Position numbers and translations under genes: made by a program. Positions 43,988 through 54,714 of a DNA stretch of 64,000 nucleotides are shown in pieces. Source of the stretch: Acetoanaerobium noterae (GTDB lineage: Bacteria > Bacillota > Clostridia > Peptostreptococcales > Filifactoraceae). Position 1 is the stretch's first letter. Each line of letters starts with the position of its first letter. A model generated the notes under the pieces. The model was not told the DNA's origin. It saw only the letters and a list, made by a program, of their open reading frames with translations, and searched no databases. The stretch spans positions 186,001-250,000 of the forward strand of contig NZ_FUYN01000001.1 in assembly GCF_900168025.1 (NCBI RefSeq). The letters run 5' to 3'.

Positions 43988-45541
43988 TTATTTAGCGTAA
44001 TCAACTGCTCTTGTTTCACGAATTATACTTACTTTTATTTGCCCTGGATATTCCATTTCGCTTTCAATCTTCTTGGTTACATCCCTTGCTAATAGTGGTA
44101 GGAAATCATCAGTAACGTTGTCAGGCTTAACGATGATTCTAACTTCTCTTCCTGCTTGAATCGCATAAGATTTTTCTACACCTTCATAAGAATTCGCAAT
44201 TTCTTCAAGTTTTTCAAGTCTCTTGATATAAGCTTCTAAAGTTTCTCTTCTTGCTCCTGGTCTAGCTGCTGATATTGCATCTGCTGCCGTCACTAGAACT
44301 GCCTCTACTGACTGAGGTTCATAATCCCCATGATGTGTAGACATAGCGTGGATTACTTCTTTAGGCTCCTTATATCTTCTTAATAGATCCATTCCGATTT
44401 CTACGTGTGTTCCTTCCATCTCATGGTCTACTGCTTTACCTATATCATGAAGTAAACCAGCTCTTTTAGCTAGCTTTACATCTGAGCCAATTTCAGCTGC
44501 CATGATTCCACATAGATGAGCAATCTCAATAGAATGTTTCAATACGTTTTGTCCATAGCTTGTTCTGTACTTTAATCTACCAAGTAGCTTAACAAGTTCA
44601 GGGTGAAGTCCATATACTCCAGTTTCGAAAACGGCTTTCTCGCCTTCTTCTTTAATTATGTTGTCTACTTCCTTTTTAGCTTTTTCTACCATCTCTTCAA
44701 TCCTAGCAGGATGAATTCTTCCATCTGCTATAAGCTTTTCAAGGGCTATTCTCGCTACCTCTCTTCTTATAGGATCAAATGCTGATAATACTACAGCTTC
44801 AGGCGTATCATCGATAATTAAATCAACTCCAGTAAGTGTTTCAAGGGTTCTTATATTTCTTCCTTCTCTTCCTATGATTCTACCTTTCATTTCATCATTT
44901 GGTAGACTCACAACGCTTACAGTTGTTTCAGCTACGTGATCTGCAGAACACTTTTGAATAGCATAGGCTACTATTTCTCTAGCTTTTTTGTCTGCTTCAT
45001 CCTTAGCTTCATGCTCTAGCTCTTTGATTTTTAGAGCTAAATCATGTCTTACTTCTCTTTCAGCATTAGCTAAAATTTGACTTTTAGCTTCTTCAGTTGT
45101 CAAATTAGAAATTCCCTCTAATTTTTCTAGTTGCTGAGTTTTGATTTCTTCAATTTGGTTTTCTTTTTCAGTAATCGTTTTTAGTTTCTCTGATAATTTT
45201 GTTTCCTTATCTTCCTGTTGAGCTATTTTTTTATCTAAATGCTCTTCCTTTTGGATAAGTCTTTTTTCAAATTTTTGAAGCTCAGATCGTCTTTCTTTAT
45301 AATCACGATCAAATTCATTTCTCATTTTGTGAACTTCTTCTTTTGCCTCAATTAATTTTTCTTTTTTTACTGTTTCAGAGTCTTTTTCAGCTTTTTCAAC
45401 AATTTCTTTAGCTACTATTTCGGCTTGGTTAATCTTGCCTTCTGCAATTTTCTTTCTGGCCATATATCCTATAAATGCTGCTATGATTGCAGTTACAAGT
45501 GCAATTAGTATTGCGTTTGTTATAGTTATAATTATAGCCAC
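43988..45541 (-). CDS. rny: Ribonuclease Y
   Basis: Membrane-anchored endoribonuclease that starts mRNA decay. N-terminal span ([19 protein letters not shown]), long charged coiled coil (about 25-190), KH domain ([15 protein letters not shown]) and HD domain ([12 protein letters not shown]). Start uncertain: the longest frame begins at GTG 45574, but the promoter at 45580-45608 predicts transcription beginning there. The only good SD (AAGGAGG, 45541-45547) is followed by no ATG/GTG/TTG at proper distance; ATT at 45532 (8 nt) or ATA at 45535 would give about 514 aa, the family length. The end listed is the GTG overlapping the SD. Confidence 0.92.
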   Translation of the reverse strand: MAIIITITNAILIALVTAIIAAFIGYMARKKIAEGKINQAEIVAKEIVEKAEKDSETVKKEKLIEAKEEVHKMRNEFDRDYKERRSELQKFEKRLIQKEEHLDKKIAQQEDKETKLSEKLKTITEKENQIEEIKTQQLEKLEGISNLTTEEAKSQILANAEREVRHDLALKIKELEHEAKDEADKKAREIVAYAIQKCSADHVAETTVSVVSLPNDEMKGRIIGREGRNIRTLETLTGVDLIIDDTPEAVVLSAFDPIRREVARIALEKLIADGRIHPARIEEMVEKAKKEVDNIIKEEGEKAVFETGVYGLHPELVKLLGRLKYRTSYGQNVLKHSIEIAHLCGIMAAEIGSDVKLAKRAGLLHDIGKAVDHEMEGTHVEIGMDLLRRYKEPKEVIHAMSTHHGDYEPQSVEAVLVTAADAISAARPGARRETLEAYIKRLEKLEEIANSYEGVEKSYAIQAGREVRIIVKPDNVTDDFLPLLARDVTKKIESEMEYPGQIKVSIIRETRAVDYAK

Positions 45542-45579
45542 CTCCTTTTTTATATTTTTTAAGGTGTATATCACCTCTA

Positions 45580-45608
45580 ATTTTAATATTTATATGGCTT
45601 TGTGTCAA
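45580..45608 (-). promoter_or_regulatory. Promoter of rny
   Basis: On the minus strand, TTGACA (45603-45608) and TAAAAT (45580-45585), spacing 17 nt. The predicted start of transcription is near 45573, which decides against the upstream GTG start of rny. Confidence 0.7.
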
Positions 45609-45633
45609 GAATGCACTATTTTACAGGATATGC

Positions 45634-45659
45634 AAAAAAGCTCCATCTGGAGCTTTTTT
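45634..45659 (-). terminator. Terminator of recA
   Basis: GC-rich 6-bp core GCTCCA with TGGAGC extended by A6/T6 arms; T-run on the minus strand. It lies between the recA stop and the rny promoter. Confidence 0.9.
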
Positions 45660-45709
45660 TGATTAGTTGTATATTAAATTAAAGCATTATAGAATATATA
45701 ATTATTCGA

Positions 45710-46762
45710 TTACTCATCTTTTGAATCGTCAACATCAGTTTTTGCAATCTCAATAGGAGAAGTATTAATATTAAAATACTCTCTTACCTTTGATTCAACT
45801 TCGTTCATAAGCTCTGGGTTTTCCATGAAAAATTGCTTAACATTTTCTCTTCCTTGTCCTAATCTTTCTTCATTATAGCTATACCAAGCCCCAGATTTTT
45901 TTATAATATCTAAGTTTGCACCTATATCAACAAGCTCTCCAACTTTAGATATTCCTTGACCGTACATGATATCAAATTCGCATTGTTTGAACGGCGGAGC
46001 TACTTTATTTTTGACAACCTTAACTCTCGTTCTGCTTCCTAGCATAGTGTCACCTTGCTTGATAACATCTATTTTTCTTACATCTAATCTAACAGAGGCG
46101 TAGAATTTTAGTGCTCTACCTCCTGTTGTAGTTTCTGGATTTCCAAACATAACGCCTACTTTTTCTCTAAGCTGGTTGATAAAAATAGTTATTGTTTTGG
46201 ATTTATTGATAGAGCCAGCTAGCTTTCTAAGCGCTTGTGACATAAGTCTAGCTTGAAGTCCTATATGAGAATCTCCCATTTCTCCTTCGATTTCGGCTTT
46301 AGGTACAAGAGCCGCTACCGAGTCTACAACAATTATATCTATAGCACCACTTCTAACTAGGGATTCTGTAATTTCAAGTGCCTGCTCCCCAGTATCTGGC
46401 TGTGATACTATCAGCTTATCTATATCTACACCTAATGCTTTTGCATATACAGGGTCAAGAGCATGCTCTGCATCTACAAAGGCAGCTATGCCACCTAGTT
46501 TCTGAGCTTCAGCTACTGCATGAAGAGCCACAGTAGTTTTACCTGAAGATTCAGGTCCATATATCTCAACGATTCTACCTTTCGGTAGACCCCCTATACC
46601 AATTGCTACATCAAGTCCAATCGAGCCTGTAGATATAGTTTCTATATTCATTTTTGCGTTTTCGCCTAAGGTCATTATAGAGCCTTTTCCAAAGTCTTTT
46701 TCTATTTTAGCTATAGCTGCATCTAATGCTTTACGTTTTTCTTCCATACGTTTTTCATCCAT
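45710..46762 (-). CDS. recA: Recombinase RecA
   Basis: 350 aa. Strand exchange in recombination and co-protease of LexA. Walker [11 protein letters not shown] (near 68-77), Walker [14 protein letters not shown]2 region [17 protein letters not shown]; acidic C-terminal tail DDSKDE. GGTGGAG before ATG. A LexA box overlaps its start of transcription (46783-46794). Own terminator downstream. Confidence 0.98.
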   Translation of the reverse strand: MDEKRMEEKRKALDAAIAKIEKDFGKGSIMTLGENAKMNIETISTGSIGLDVAIGIGGLPKGRIVEIYGPESSGKTTVALHAVAEAQKLGGIAAFVDAEHALDPVYAKALGVDIDKLIVSQPDTGEQALEITESLVRSGAIDIIVVDSVAALVPKAEIEGEMGDSHIGLQARLMSQALRKLAGSINKSKTITIFINQLREKVGVMFGNPETTTGGRALKFYASVRLDVRKIDVIKQGDTMLGSRTRVKVVKNKVAPPFKQCEFDIMYGQGISKVGELVDIGANLDIIKKSGAWYSYNEERLGQGRENVKQFFMENPELMNEVESKVREYFNINTSPIEIAKTDVDDSKDE

Positions 46763-46782
46763 TTATACTCCACCTTTCTATC

Positions 46783-46794
46783 GAACATAAGTTC
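46783..46794 (-). promoter_or_regulatory. LexA (SOS) box of recA
   Basis: GAAC-TTAT-GTTC, matching the Gram-positive consensus CGAAC-N4-GTTCG in both half-sites. It lies just downstream of the -10 box, at the expected start of transcription. Confidence 0.8.
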
Positions 46795-46801
46795 TAATAT
46801 G

Positions 46802-46830
46802 ATTATATATCACAAATATATGTTCGTCAA
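46802..46830 (-). promoter_or_regulatory. Promoter of recA
   Basis: On the minus strand, TTGACG (46825-46830) and TATAAT (46802-46807), spacing 17 nt. A second, degenerate GAAC half-site lies inside the spacer. Confidence 0.8.
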
Positions 46831-46838
46831 CCAATGGT

Positions 46839-47357
46839 TTATTTTTGGGATATAAGTTTTTTGTTTTTCATTAAATAGTCCATTCCAGAAACAAATGTAA
46901 GGATTACAGCAATCCACATTACGTATATTCCGTATTTTATATTTAATAAAAGCATTAAAACTGCAATTATCTGAGATACTGTTTTAGCTTTTCCACCTTG
47001 TGAAGCCGCAATTACTTGACCAGTATTAGCAGCTATAGCTCTAAGTATGCTCACAGCATATTCTCTAGTTATTATGAGAACAATCATCCATGCTGGAATC
47101 AAATTCATTTCTACTAATACCGCAAGAGCTGCAACAACTAAAACTTTATCAGCTAGAGGATCCATAAACTTTCCAAAATCAGTAATCAAATTATACTTTC
47201 TAGCCAAGTATCCATCCAAAAAATCTGTAAATGATGCAACAGCAAATATAATAGCTGAAATAGGTAAAACCTGAGAATCTTTTTCGAAATATACTGCTAC
47301 TAAGAAAAATGGCACCATTATCATTCTGGAAAGTGTCAACTTATTTGCTATATTCAT
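46839..47357 (-). CDS. pgsA: CDP-diacylglycerol--glycerol-3-phosphate 3-phosphatidyltransferase
   Basis: 172 aa integral membrane enzyme that makes phosphatidylglycerophosphate. The CDP-alcohol phosphatidyltransferase motif is DGYLARKYNLITDFGKFMD followed by PLAD, with all catalytic Asp residues. About five spans. The ATG overlaps the rimO stop by 4 nt. SD GGAGATG. Confidence 0.95.
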   Translation of the reverse strand: MNIANKLTLSRMIMVPFFLVAVYFEKDSQVLPISAIIFAVASFTDFLDGYLARKYNLITDFGKFMDPLADKVLVVAALAVLVEMNLIPAWMIVLIITREYAVSILRAIAANTGQVIAASQGGKAKTVSQIIAVLMLLLNIKYGIYVMWIAVILTFVSGMDYLMKNKKLISQK

Positions 47358-48682
47358 ATTATTTCATCTCCTAGTAAATCATATTCCATAGCATCTTTTA
47401 TAGTTACTTTTGTAAATTCACCTTCATTATGTGAAGCTAAAGCTTTGACATATATAATTCCATCTATTTCTGGTACATCCCTGTAGCTTCTAGCTTCATA
47501 TAAATTTGGCTCAATTTCTTTTTCTATTATAACTTCGAAGTCTTTACCTATAAGAGCTTGATTTTTCCTTAAAGAAATCTCTTGCTGTAACTGCATTATT
47601 TTATTTTTTCTCTCTTCTTTTATTTCTTCTGCAACTTGACCACTCATAATAGCAGCTGGCGTTCCTTCTTCTTTAGAATATGCAAACACTCCAAGTCTAT
47701 CGAATTCAATTTTTTTGACAAAATCATAAAGGGCATCAAATTCCTCATCTGTTTCTCCAGGAAAACCCGTTATTAGCGTCGTTCTAAGTACAGCCTCTGG
47801 AATGTGAGCTTTGATTAATGCTATTGTGTCTTCGATGTGCTTTCCAGTAGTTTTTCTATTCATTCTTTTTAGAACTTGGTCATGACTGTGCTGAATTGGC
47901 ATATCGAAATATGAGCATACCTTGTCAGATTCTTTGACTGCAAGTATAAGGTCTAAATCTATATCTTCTGGATAGGAATACAAGAATCTAATCCAGTTTA
48001 AGTCTTCAATTGTATTTAGCTCTCTAAGCAGTCTAGGCAAGCTTTTTTCGTTATAAATATCGAGTCCATATTTTGTTGTGTCTTGAGCTATGATAATGAT
48101 TTCTTTTACCCCACTAGCTGCTAACTCTTTTGCTTCCTTTACTATATCCTCTAGCTTTCTGCTTCTGTATTTACCTCTAAGCTTGGGAATTATGCAATAG
48201 GTGCATAGGTTATCACATCCTTCAGCTATTTTTAAGAAAGCGGTGTACTTCTCAGTAAGCAAGCTTCTCTTTGAATCGGGCTTTAAATCGTGATTGATAT
48301 CTAAAATCAAGCTGTTATTTTCACCAAGCTCCAATCCCTGAATTATATTGTATATATGCTCAAAGCTAGTGGTTCCTAAAAACGAATCCACTTCTGGAAG
48401 TTCTTTTTTTAGCTCCTCACTATATCGTTGTGATAAGCATCCTGTAACAATTAAATGCTTTAGCTTTCCAATTTGCTTATACTTTGCAATTTCCAGTATT
48501 TCATTTATAGATTCTTCTTTTGCTGATTCTATAAATCCACAGGTATTAATTACAGCTATATCAGCTAACTGAGGAGAGTCAACTTTTTGCAATCCATTTT
48601 CGAGCAATATATTCAGCATGACCTCTGAGTCAACTAGATTTTTTGAGCATCCAAGCGTTGAAATAAAAACACTTTTATTCAT
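47354..48682 (-). CDS. rimO: Ribosomal protein S12 methylthiotransferase RimO
   Basis: 442 aa radical SAM methylthiotransferase. UPF0004 domain with STLGCSKNLVDSE and two further Cys, radical SAM motif CDNLCTYCIIPKLRGKYRSR (broken here at 20 residues), and a C-terminal TRAM domain (about 375-438). The start region and length distinguish RimO from MiaB. It begins directly after the mnmH stop. Confidence 0.95.
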   Translation of the reverse strand: MNKSVFISTLGCSKNLVDSEVMLNILLENGLQKVDSPQLADIAVINTCGFIESAKEESINEILEIAKYKQIGKLKHLIVTGCLSQRYSEELKKELPEVDSFLGTTSFEHIYNIIQGLELGENNSLILDINHDLKPDSKRSLLTEKYTAFLKIAEGCDNLCTYCIIPKLRGKYRSRKLEDIVKEAKELAASGVKEIIIIAQDTTKYGLDIYNEKSLPRLLRELNTIEDLNWIRFLYSYPEDIDLDLILAVKESDKVCSYFDMPIQHSHDQVLKRMNRKTTGKHIEDTIALIKAHIPEAVLRTTLITGFPGETDEEFDALYDFVKKIEFDRLGVFAYSKEEGTPAAIMSGQVAEEIKEERKNKIMQLQQEISLRKNQALIGKDFEVIIEKEIEPNLYEARSYRDVPEIDGIIYVKALASHNEGEFTKVTIKDAMEYDLLGDEII

Positions 48683-49726
48683 TTATATCTCCTTTTCAGC
48701 ATTATCATAGTATTCTAAGATTTTACTTACAGCCAAATCAATTTCATCTGATGAAACTGACATATCATATTCGTATTTATCTATAGAATAGCTATATAAT
48801 TTATCATAATAATTTAGAATTAAAAAATGCGCTACATATTCGTAATCCTTGTTTTCTATTTTGTTAATCAAGTCCTCTACAGCTTTTGTTCCAATAGTAT
48901 CTTTTAATCTTGTAGTTGATTTTTTTAGGTATTCATCATCCTTAGTATTATACTTCGTATAATCCTTTACTAATCTTATTACCCTATTTTCAGCAGAGGA
49001 ATTTACTAAAATATGTTTTCCATCTGTCATTGTATCCCAAAAGCTCTTACACAAAGTAACTTTTCCTATTTTCTTACTTTCGCTTTCCATAAGCACATTT
49101 TTGAATTTTGACTCTCTCAATATCTTTACAATTCGTGAATCAAACCATTTTTGGGTAGGAGCTTTACCTGAATAAAAAATTTCGCCATATACTGAGCCGC
49201 TATTTTGAGCCAAGGCTTCTAGATTAAGTACACAGCAACCTTTTTCTTCAAGTGCTTCTAAGAGCTGAGTTTTACCTGTTCCTGTATGCCCATGAAGCAC
49301 AATGAATTGATGCTTCATACCTAAATTCTCAAGATAATCTAATACATAGTTTCTGTAGGATTTATACCCTCCACTAATTTTTAAAACATTTAGACCCATT
49401 TCATTTAAAAAATTTACAAGTGAGCCGCTTCTCATACCTCCTCTAAAGCAATATAGTATTATTTGATTATATTGCTTAGATAGAGTCAAATATTTGTTGT
49501 AGAAATCTTGAAGCTTTGGAGAGGTTATTTCTATTCCTGTTTTTACAGCAACTTCCTTTCCCTTTTGTTTATATAAGGTTCCTATTATAGCTCTTTCATC
49601 ATCATCAAATATTGGAATATTGATTGAATCAGGGATATGATCTTCCTCATATTCTTTCGGTGTTCTAACATCTACAATTATTGAATTTTGTAATTCTAAT
49701 ACTTCTTCTATACTGATTTCTTTCAA
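48683..49726 (-). CDS. mnmH: tRNA 2-selenouridine synthase
   Basis: 347 aa, SelU/MnmH. N-terminal rhodanese domain (IIVDVRTPKEYEEDHI; active Cys in YCFRGGMRSGS near 93), then a P-loop domain with GHTGTGKTQLLE. Replaces sulfur by selenium in tRNA wobble 2-thiouridine using selenophosphate from SelD. This shows that the organism handles selenium. TTG start supported by AAGGTG upstream. Coupled with rimO. Confidence 0.95.
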   Translation of the reverse strand: MKEISIEEVLELQNSIIVDVRTPKEYEEDHIPDSINIPIFDDDERAIIGTLYKQKGKEVAVKTGIEITSPKLQDFYNKYLTLSKQYNQIILYCFRGGMRSGSLVNFLNEMGLNVLKISGGYKSYRNYVLDYLENLGMKHQFIVLHGHTGTGKTQLLEALEEKGCCVLNLEALAQNSGSVYGEIFYSGKAPTQKWFDSRIVKILRESKFKNVLMESESKKIGKVTLCKSFWDTMTDGKHILVNSSAENRVIRLVKDYTKYNTKDDEYLKKSTTRLKDTIGTKAVEDLINKIENKDYEYVAHFLILNYYDKLYSYSIDKYEYDMSVSSDEIDLAVSKILEYYDNAEKEI

Positions 49727-49755
49727 AATTACACCTTCCTGCGTTTAAATTCCAT

Positions 49756-51960
49756 CTATTTTTCTTTAATGTTTTCTATATAGACCTTTCTTGGCTTTAC
49801 TCCATCGCTTGGCCCAACTATACCTTTTTGCTCAAGGTCGTCTATAATTCTAGAGGCTCTATTATAGCCTATTCTAAATTTTCTTTGAAGCAGTGATGTT
49901 GAGGCTTGCTCTTTTTCCTTAATAAAATCTAGGATTTCTGTTATTAATTCATCCTCTGGATTATCTGCTTGCTCCTTTATCTTTTCAATTTCTTGGATTA
50001 TTTCAGTGTTATCAATGTCCACGTTATTTTTTTCTTTTATAAAGTCAGTGATTTTAATTACTTCATTCTCAGAAATAAAAGCTCCCTGAATACGCACTGG
50101 TTTATTTGCTCCCATAGGATAGTAAAGCATATCTCCTCTTCCTAGTAGTTTCTCAGCTCCTCCAGTATCTAAAATTGTTCTAGAATCTGTCTGCGAAGAT
50201 ACAGAAAATGCTATTCTTGATGGAATATTAGCCTTAATAAGTCCTGTGATTACATCTACTGATGGTCTTTGTGTTGCAATAACAAGGTGGATTCCACAAG
50301 CCCTAGCCATTTGTGCCAGTCTGCATATTGCATCTTCTATTTCATTTGGGCTCACCATCATCAAATCAGCAAGCTCGTCTATTATAAGAACGATTCTAGG
50401 AAGTCTTTCTTCAAATTTTTCATTGTACCCATTTATATCCTTTACTTTTGATTCTGCAAACAACTTGTATCTTCTATTCATCTCTGCTACTGCCCAGTTC
50501 AAAGCATTAGGTGCCTTTTTCATATTTGTTACAACTGGGATTAGAAGATGAGGTATATCATTGTAAACTGAAAGCTCAACCATTTTAGGGTCTATCATAA
50601 TCATCTTTACATCTTTAGGCGAGTACTTATATAGTATACTGCAAATTAAGGTGTTTATACATACACTTTTCCCAGAGCCTGTTGCTCCAGCTACTAGCAT
50701 ATGTGGCATTCTTGCTATGTCTGCTACTATTACATTACCACCAATATCCATTCCTACTCCAAAGGCTATATCTACATTTGATGTATTGAAAGCTTTACTT
50801 TCTATTATATCTTTAAAGCTCACTACCTCACTTGTATCATTTGGTATTTCTATGCCTATCAGTGATTTCCCAGGTATAGGAGCTTCTATTCTTATTGTTT
50901 GAGCCGCAAGAGCTAAAGCTAAATCCTCAGTAAGATTAGTTACCTTGCTCACCTTAGTTCCTGGTCTTGGTTCTAGTTCATATCTAGTTATTGTTGGCCC
51001 TTGAGAAATACTTTTTACCTTTGCATCTACTCCAAAGTTAAGTAAAGTACTTTCTAATGTCTTAGAATTTTTCATTTTGCTACTAGAATCTTTTTTAGGA
51101 TTTTTTTCTCGGCTATTTAATAGCTCTAACCCTGGAAATACATAAGAGTCATCACTTAATTTTCTAGGTCTTTTCATTACTGCTGGAATTTCTAAATCCA
51201 ACTCATTTTCTGGCATTTCAGGCTTAACTAGTTTCTCTTTAGTCTCATGAATAATTTCGATATCATCTGTTTCAACTTGAAGCTGAATAGGTTTTTTTCG
51301 TGGCTTTATAACAGCTTTTTTATCTTCATCTTCATCTGAGTCTACTAGCACAAAATCTGTTATCTTTGCTTTTGTGTTTATTATAAATTCCTTAATATAT
51401 GATGGTCCTGTTTTAAATATTTCAAAAAATTTCGCAGGATCAATTTTAAAATAATAAATTAGAACAAAGAGTATTAAGGATATGCAAAGTAAACTGGTGC
51501 CTGCAGTTCCAAGCAGCCCATGAAAATAATAGGTAATTATGCTTGTAATAAGCCCTGAGCCTTCTCCTCTTTGAGCCATAGAAAATATCAATCTGCTGTT
51601 TTCAAGGCTAAGAGGTGTAGTCCTAGGTAAAAAATTCCTTTGCAGTAAGCCATATATAAGGACAACAACTGTTGTCAAAATAAAGGCCAGAAGCTTAGGT
51701 ATTTTTTGGTATTGAATTTTTTCAGGATATATGAGCTTGTATACCCCTAAAAATATTAAAACGAATGCTATTAATATAGATAGCTTCGAAAACAAGCCCA
51801 GCAGTATATACTTTATGCTCTGTCCAACTATACCCATTGATTCCGTTCTAACTGACAAAGTCATAAAAATACCAAAAAAAATGTAGCCTACTGCAAGTAG
51901 ATTTTCATTTATTTGACTAGGTTTCTTCTTTTTTCGTGTTTTTCGCTTTACTCTCGACAT
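49756..51960 (-). CDS. ftsK: DNA translocase FtsK/SpoIIIE
   Basis: 734 aa from ATG 51960. Four N-terminal membrane spans (about 20-170), an acidic/basic linker, then the motor: Walker A GATGSGKSVCIN, Walker B IVLIIDELADLMM, and a C-terminal gamma winged-helix (LLQRKFRIGYNRASRIID) that reads chromosome polarity. Pumps DNA during division or sporulation. No strong SD; a GTG 4 codons upstream is an alternative start. Confidence 0.95.
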   Translation of the reverse strand: MSRVKRKTRKKKKPSQINENLLAVGYIFFGIFMTLSVRTESMGIVGQSIKYILLGLFSKLSILIAFVLIFLGVYKLIYPEKIQYQKIPKLLAFILTTVVVLIYGLLQRNFLPRTTPLSLENSRLIFSMAQRGEGSGLITSIITYYFHGLLGTAGTSLLCISLILFVLIYYFKIDPAKFFEIFKTGPSYIKEFIINTKAKITDFVLVDSDEDEDKKAVIKPRKKPIQLQVETDDIEIIHETKEKLVKPEMPENELDLEIPAVMKRPRKLSDDSYVFPGLELLNSREKNPKKDSSSKMKNSKTLESTLLNFGVDAKVKSISQGPTITRYELEPRPGTKVSKVTNLTEDLALALAAQTIRIEAPIPGKSLIGIEIPNDTSEVVSFKDIIESKAFNTSNVDIAFGVGMDIGGNVIVADIARMPHMLVAGATGSGKSVCINTLICSILYKYSPKDVKMIMIDPKMVELSVYNDIPHLLIPVVTNMKKAPNALNWAVAEMNRRYKLFAESKVKDINGYNEKFEERLPRIVLIIDELADLMMVSPNEIEDAICRLAQMARACGIHLVIATQRPSVDVITGLIKANIPSRIAFSVSSQTDSRTILDTGGAEKLLGRGDMLYYPMGANKPVRIQGAFISENEVIKITDFIKEKNNVDIDNTEIIQEIEKIKEQADNPEDELITEILDFIKEKEQASTSLLQRKFRIGYNRASRIIDDLEQKGIVGPSDGVKPRKVYIENIKEK

Positions 51961-52147
51961 ACTTTCATCCACTACTTTCAGATACTTTTAATAATTATGT
52001 ACTTTTATTCTTAGCTGATATTTTCACAGGTCTTACATTATTATACTATTTTAACTATTAATTATCAAAGATTGCTTATTTCTCAATATCATTTCTCCAT
52101 TTCAAAGCGCACTCATCTTGTTCACAAATTATTTTGATTAATACAAT

Positions 52148-52184
52148 AAAAAATCAGCTGGAATTTTCCATCTGATTTTTTTTT
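52148..52184 (-). terminator. Terminator of pnp
   Basis: Stem of AAATCAG and TGGA segments with their complements around a small loop and one internal mismatch; T-run on the minus strand. The rest of the 276-nt gap 51973-52248 shows no gene. Confidence 0.8.
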
Positions 52185-52248
52185 GCTTATTGTAAATTCA
52201 AAAAATTGGCTTTGAATATAAGCAAGCTTTATTACATTAATAGGGCTT

Positions 52249-54348
52249 TTATTCTTCTTTTGCAGGTTCTTCTGGCTTTAATAAAGCTTTTCTTGAAAGA
52301 TTCATTCTGCCTTGAGCATCTATTTCAGTAAGAAGAACTTCAAACTCGTCTCCGACAGAAAGCACATCTTCTACTTTATTTACTCTTTTCACATCAATTT
52401 GTGATACATGAAGCAAGCCTTCTTTTCCTGGTAAAATTTCCATGAAAGCTCCAAATGCCATTAGCTTTGTAACTTTACCCATGTATTTTTGTCCTACTTC
52501 AGGAACCTTTACGATATTTTCTATCATCGCTCTAGCTTTCTTGCCCATATCTCTAGCAACTGCTGCGATAAATACGTTTCCGTCATTTTCTATATCTATT
52601 TTAACACCAGTTTCTTCTATGATTTTATTGATTACTTTTCCGCCAGGTCCGATTACATCCCTGATTTTATCTGGATCAATTTTCATTGTGATAATCATAG
52701 GTGCATACTCAGAGATTTCTTCTCTTGGAGCACTTAAAGTTTTCTTCATTTCGTTTAATATATGAAGTCTTCCTACTCTAGCTTGCTCTAAAGCTCTAGT
52801 TAAAATTTCTTCGTCTATACCAGCTATTTTAATATCCATTTGAATTGCAGTTATACCTTTTTCTGTTCCTGCAACTTTAAAGTCCATATCTCCAAGGAAG
52901 TCTTCCATACCCTGGATATCTGAAAGTATAGCTACATCGTCGCCTTCTTTGATAAGGCCCATAGCAATACCTGCTACCATGTCCTTAAGTGGAACTCCCG
53001 CATCTAAAAGTGATAATGTACTTCCACATACGCTCGCCTGAGAAGTAGATCCGTTTGATGAAAGAACCTCTGATACTACTCTAATAGCATAAGGAAAATC
53101 TTCTTTGCTTGGAAGCATAGGCTCAAGTGCTCTTTCTGCAAGTGCTCCATGTCCGATTTCTCTTCTTCCAGGACCTCTAGATGGTCTTGCTTCTCCTACA
53201 GAATACGCAGGGAAATTGTAGTGGTGCATATAACGCTTTTCTTCTTCTTCACTTAAGCCATCAAGAATTTGAACATCTCCTAAAGCTCCTAATGTAGTGA
53301 TGCTCATTACCTGAGTCTGTCCTCTTGTAAATATAGCCGAGCCATGAGTTCTAGGAAGAACACTAGCTTCACTCCAGATTGGTCTAATTTCTTCATGCAT
53401 TCTATTATCTGGTCTAATTTTATCTTTTAATATAAGCTCTCTTACGCCATCCTTAGTAAGCTTATAAATAATTTCACTTACGTCTTTCATATTTTCAGGA
53501 TAAATATCCACAAAGTGCTCTAGGATATCTTGCTTAACTTTATCCATGTTTTCAAGTCTTTCTTGCTTATCTTTAGTAAGGATAGCATCTTTCATTTTTT
53601 GCTTTCCATATTCAGACACTGCGCTCAGAATTTCTTCTTGAGGTACAAATAGTACAACCTCATCTTTAGGCTTTCCAATATCATTAACGATTTCTTCGAT
53701 AAATCCAACTATTTTTTTAATTTCTTCATGAGCAAATAGTATTGCTTTTAGCATAGTATCTTCTGAAATCTCATTAGACCCTGCTTCAACCATCATTATT
53801 GCTTCTTTTGTTCCTGATACTACTAAATACATTTGAGATTTTGCTCTTTGGTCTAAATCTGGGTTGATTATAAATTCTCCATCTATTAATCCAACTGAAA
53901 CAGATCCAGTAGGTCCATTAAAAGGAATTGATGAAATTGAAAGAGCTATAGATGAGCCTATCATAGCCATTGTATCTGGATTAGCATTTTGGTCCATTGA
54001 TAATACTGTAGCTACTACTTGTACATCGTTTCTATATCCTTTTGGAAATAAAGGTCTAATAGGACGATCTATCAGTCTTGATGTTAGAATTGAACGTTCT
54101 GAAGGTCTTCCTTCTCTTTTTATAAAGCCGCCTGGAATCTTACCTGCTGCATATAACTTTTCTTCATAGTCAACACTTAGAGGAAAGAAATCTATTCCGT
54201 CTCTAGGCTTTTCTGAATTTGTAGCTATAACTAAAACCACTGTATCTCCACTGCGAAGAATACATGCGCCATTAGCAAGCTCTGCAACTTTACCTATTTC
54301 TACTGACAGATTTTTACCGCCAATAGAGGTTTCGTATATTTTGCTCAT
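52249..54348 (-). CDS. pnp: Polyribonucleotide nucleotidyltransferase (PNPase)
   Basis: 699 aa 3'-5' phosphorolytic exonuclease. Two RNase PH domains joined by a helical domain (second one with [19 protein letters not shown]), then KH ([15 protein letters not shown]) and S1 ([21 protein letters not shown]). SD GGAGG before ATG. Downstream of rpsO, separated by a terminator-like hairpin, the classical rpsO-pnp order. Confidence 0.98.
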   Translation of the reverse strand: MSKIYETSIGGKNLSVEIGKVAELANGACILRSGDTVVLVIATNSEKPRDGIDFFPLSVDYEEKLYAAGKIPGGFIKREGRPSERSILTSRLIDRPIRPLFPKGYRNDVQVVATVLSMDQNANPDTMAMIGSSIALSISSIPFNGPTGSVSVGLIDGEFIINPDLDQRAKSQMYLVVSGTKEAIMMVEAGSNEISEDTMLKAILFAHEEIKKIVGFIEEIVNDIGKPKDEVVLFVPQEEILSAVSEYGKQKMKDAILTKDKQERLENMDKVKQDILEHFVDIYPENMKDVSEIIYKLTKDGVRELILKDKIRPDNRMHEEIRPIWSEASVLPRTHGSAIFTRGQTQVMSITTLGALGDVQILDGLSEEEEKRYMHHYNFPAYSVGEARPSRGPGRREIGHGALAERALEPMLPSKEDFPYAIRVVSEVLSSNGSTSQASVCGSTLSLLDAGVPLKDMVAGIAMGLIKEGDDVAILSDIQGMEDFLGDMDFKVAGTEKGITAIQMDIKIAGIDEEILTRALEQARVGRLHILNEMKKTLSAPREEISEYAPMIITMKIDPDKIRDVIGPGGKVINKIIEETGVKIDIENDGNVFIAAVARDMGKKARAMIENIVKVPEVGQKYMGKVTKLMAFGAFMEILPGKEGLLHVSQIDVKRVNKVEDVLSVGDEFEVLLTEIDAQGRMNLSRKALLKPEEPAKEE

Positions 54349-54420
54349 ATTTACCTCCTATTTAAACCTTATTCTTTAATATATTATAAAACACAATTAA
54401 CATTTTCAAAGCTATTATAG

Positions 54421-54448
54421 AAAAAGAGCAGGATATTCCCGCTCTTTT
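54421..54448 (-). terminator. Hairpin/terminator between rpsO and pnp
   Basis: 11-bp stem with one G-T pair (AAAAGAGCGGG with CCTGCTCTTTT on the minus strand), 5-nt loop and T5, immediately after the rpsO stop. In many bacteria pnp is partly expressed by read-through here. Confidence 0.85.
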
Positions 54449-54450
54449 GA

Positions 54451-54714
54451 TTACTTTCTTAGTCCAAGACTTTGAATAAGTGTGTTATATCTACCTAGAT
54501 CTTTTGCTTTTAGGTATCTAAGAAGTGATCTTCTTTGTCCTACCATTTTAAGTAGTCCTCTTCTTGAGTGGTGATCTTTCTTGTGAATCTGAAGATGACC
54601 GTTAAGCTCGTTGATTCTTTCTGTAAGAAGAGCTACCTGAACCTCTGGAGAACCTGTATCTCCTTCATGTGTTGCAAATTTCTCGATAATTTCTATCTTT
54701 CTTTCCTTTACCAT
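54451..54714 (-). CDS. rpsO: 30S ribosomal protein S15
   Basis: 87 aa. Typical S15: [32 protein letters not shown] and RYLKAKD, contacting 16S rRNA. ATG 54714 is the true start (GGAGGTG 6 nt upstream); the open frame extends 22 codons further, but that is the leader. Confidence 0.98.
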   Translation of the reverse strand: MVKERKIEIIEKFATHEGDTGSPEVQVALLTERINELNGHLQIHKKDHHSRRGLLKMVGQRRSLLRYLKAKDLGRYNTLIQSLGLRK

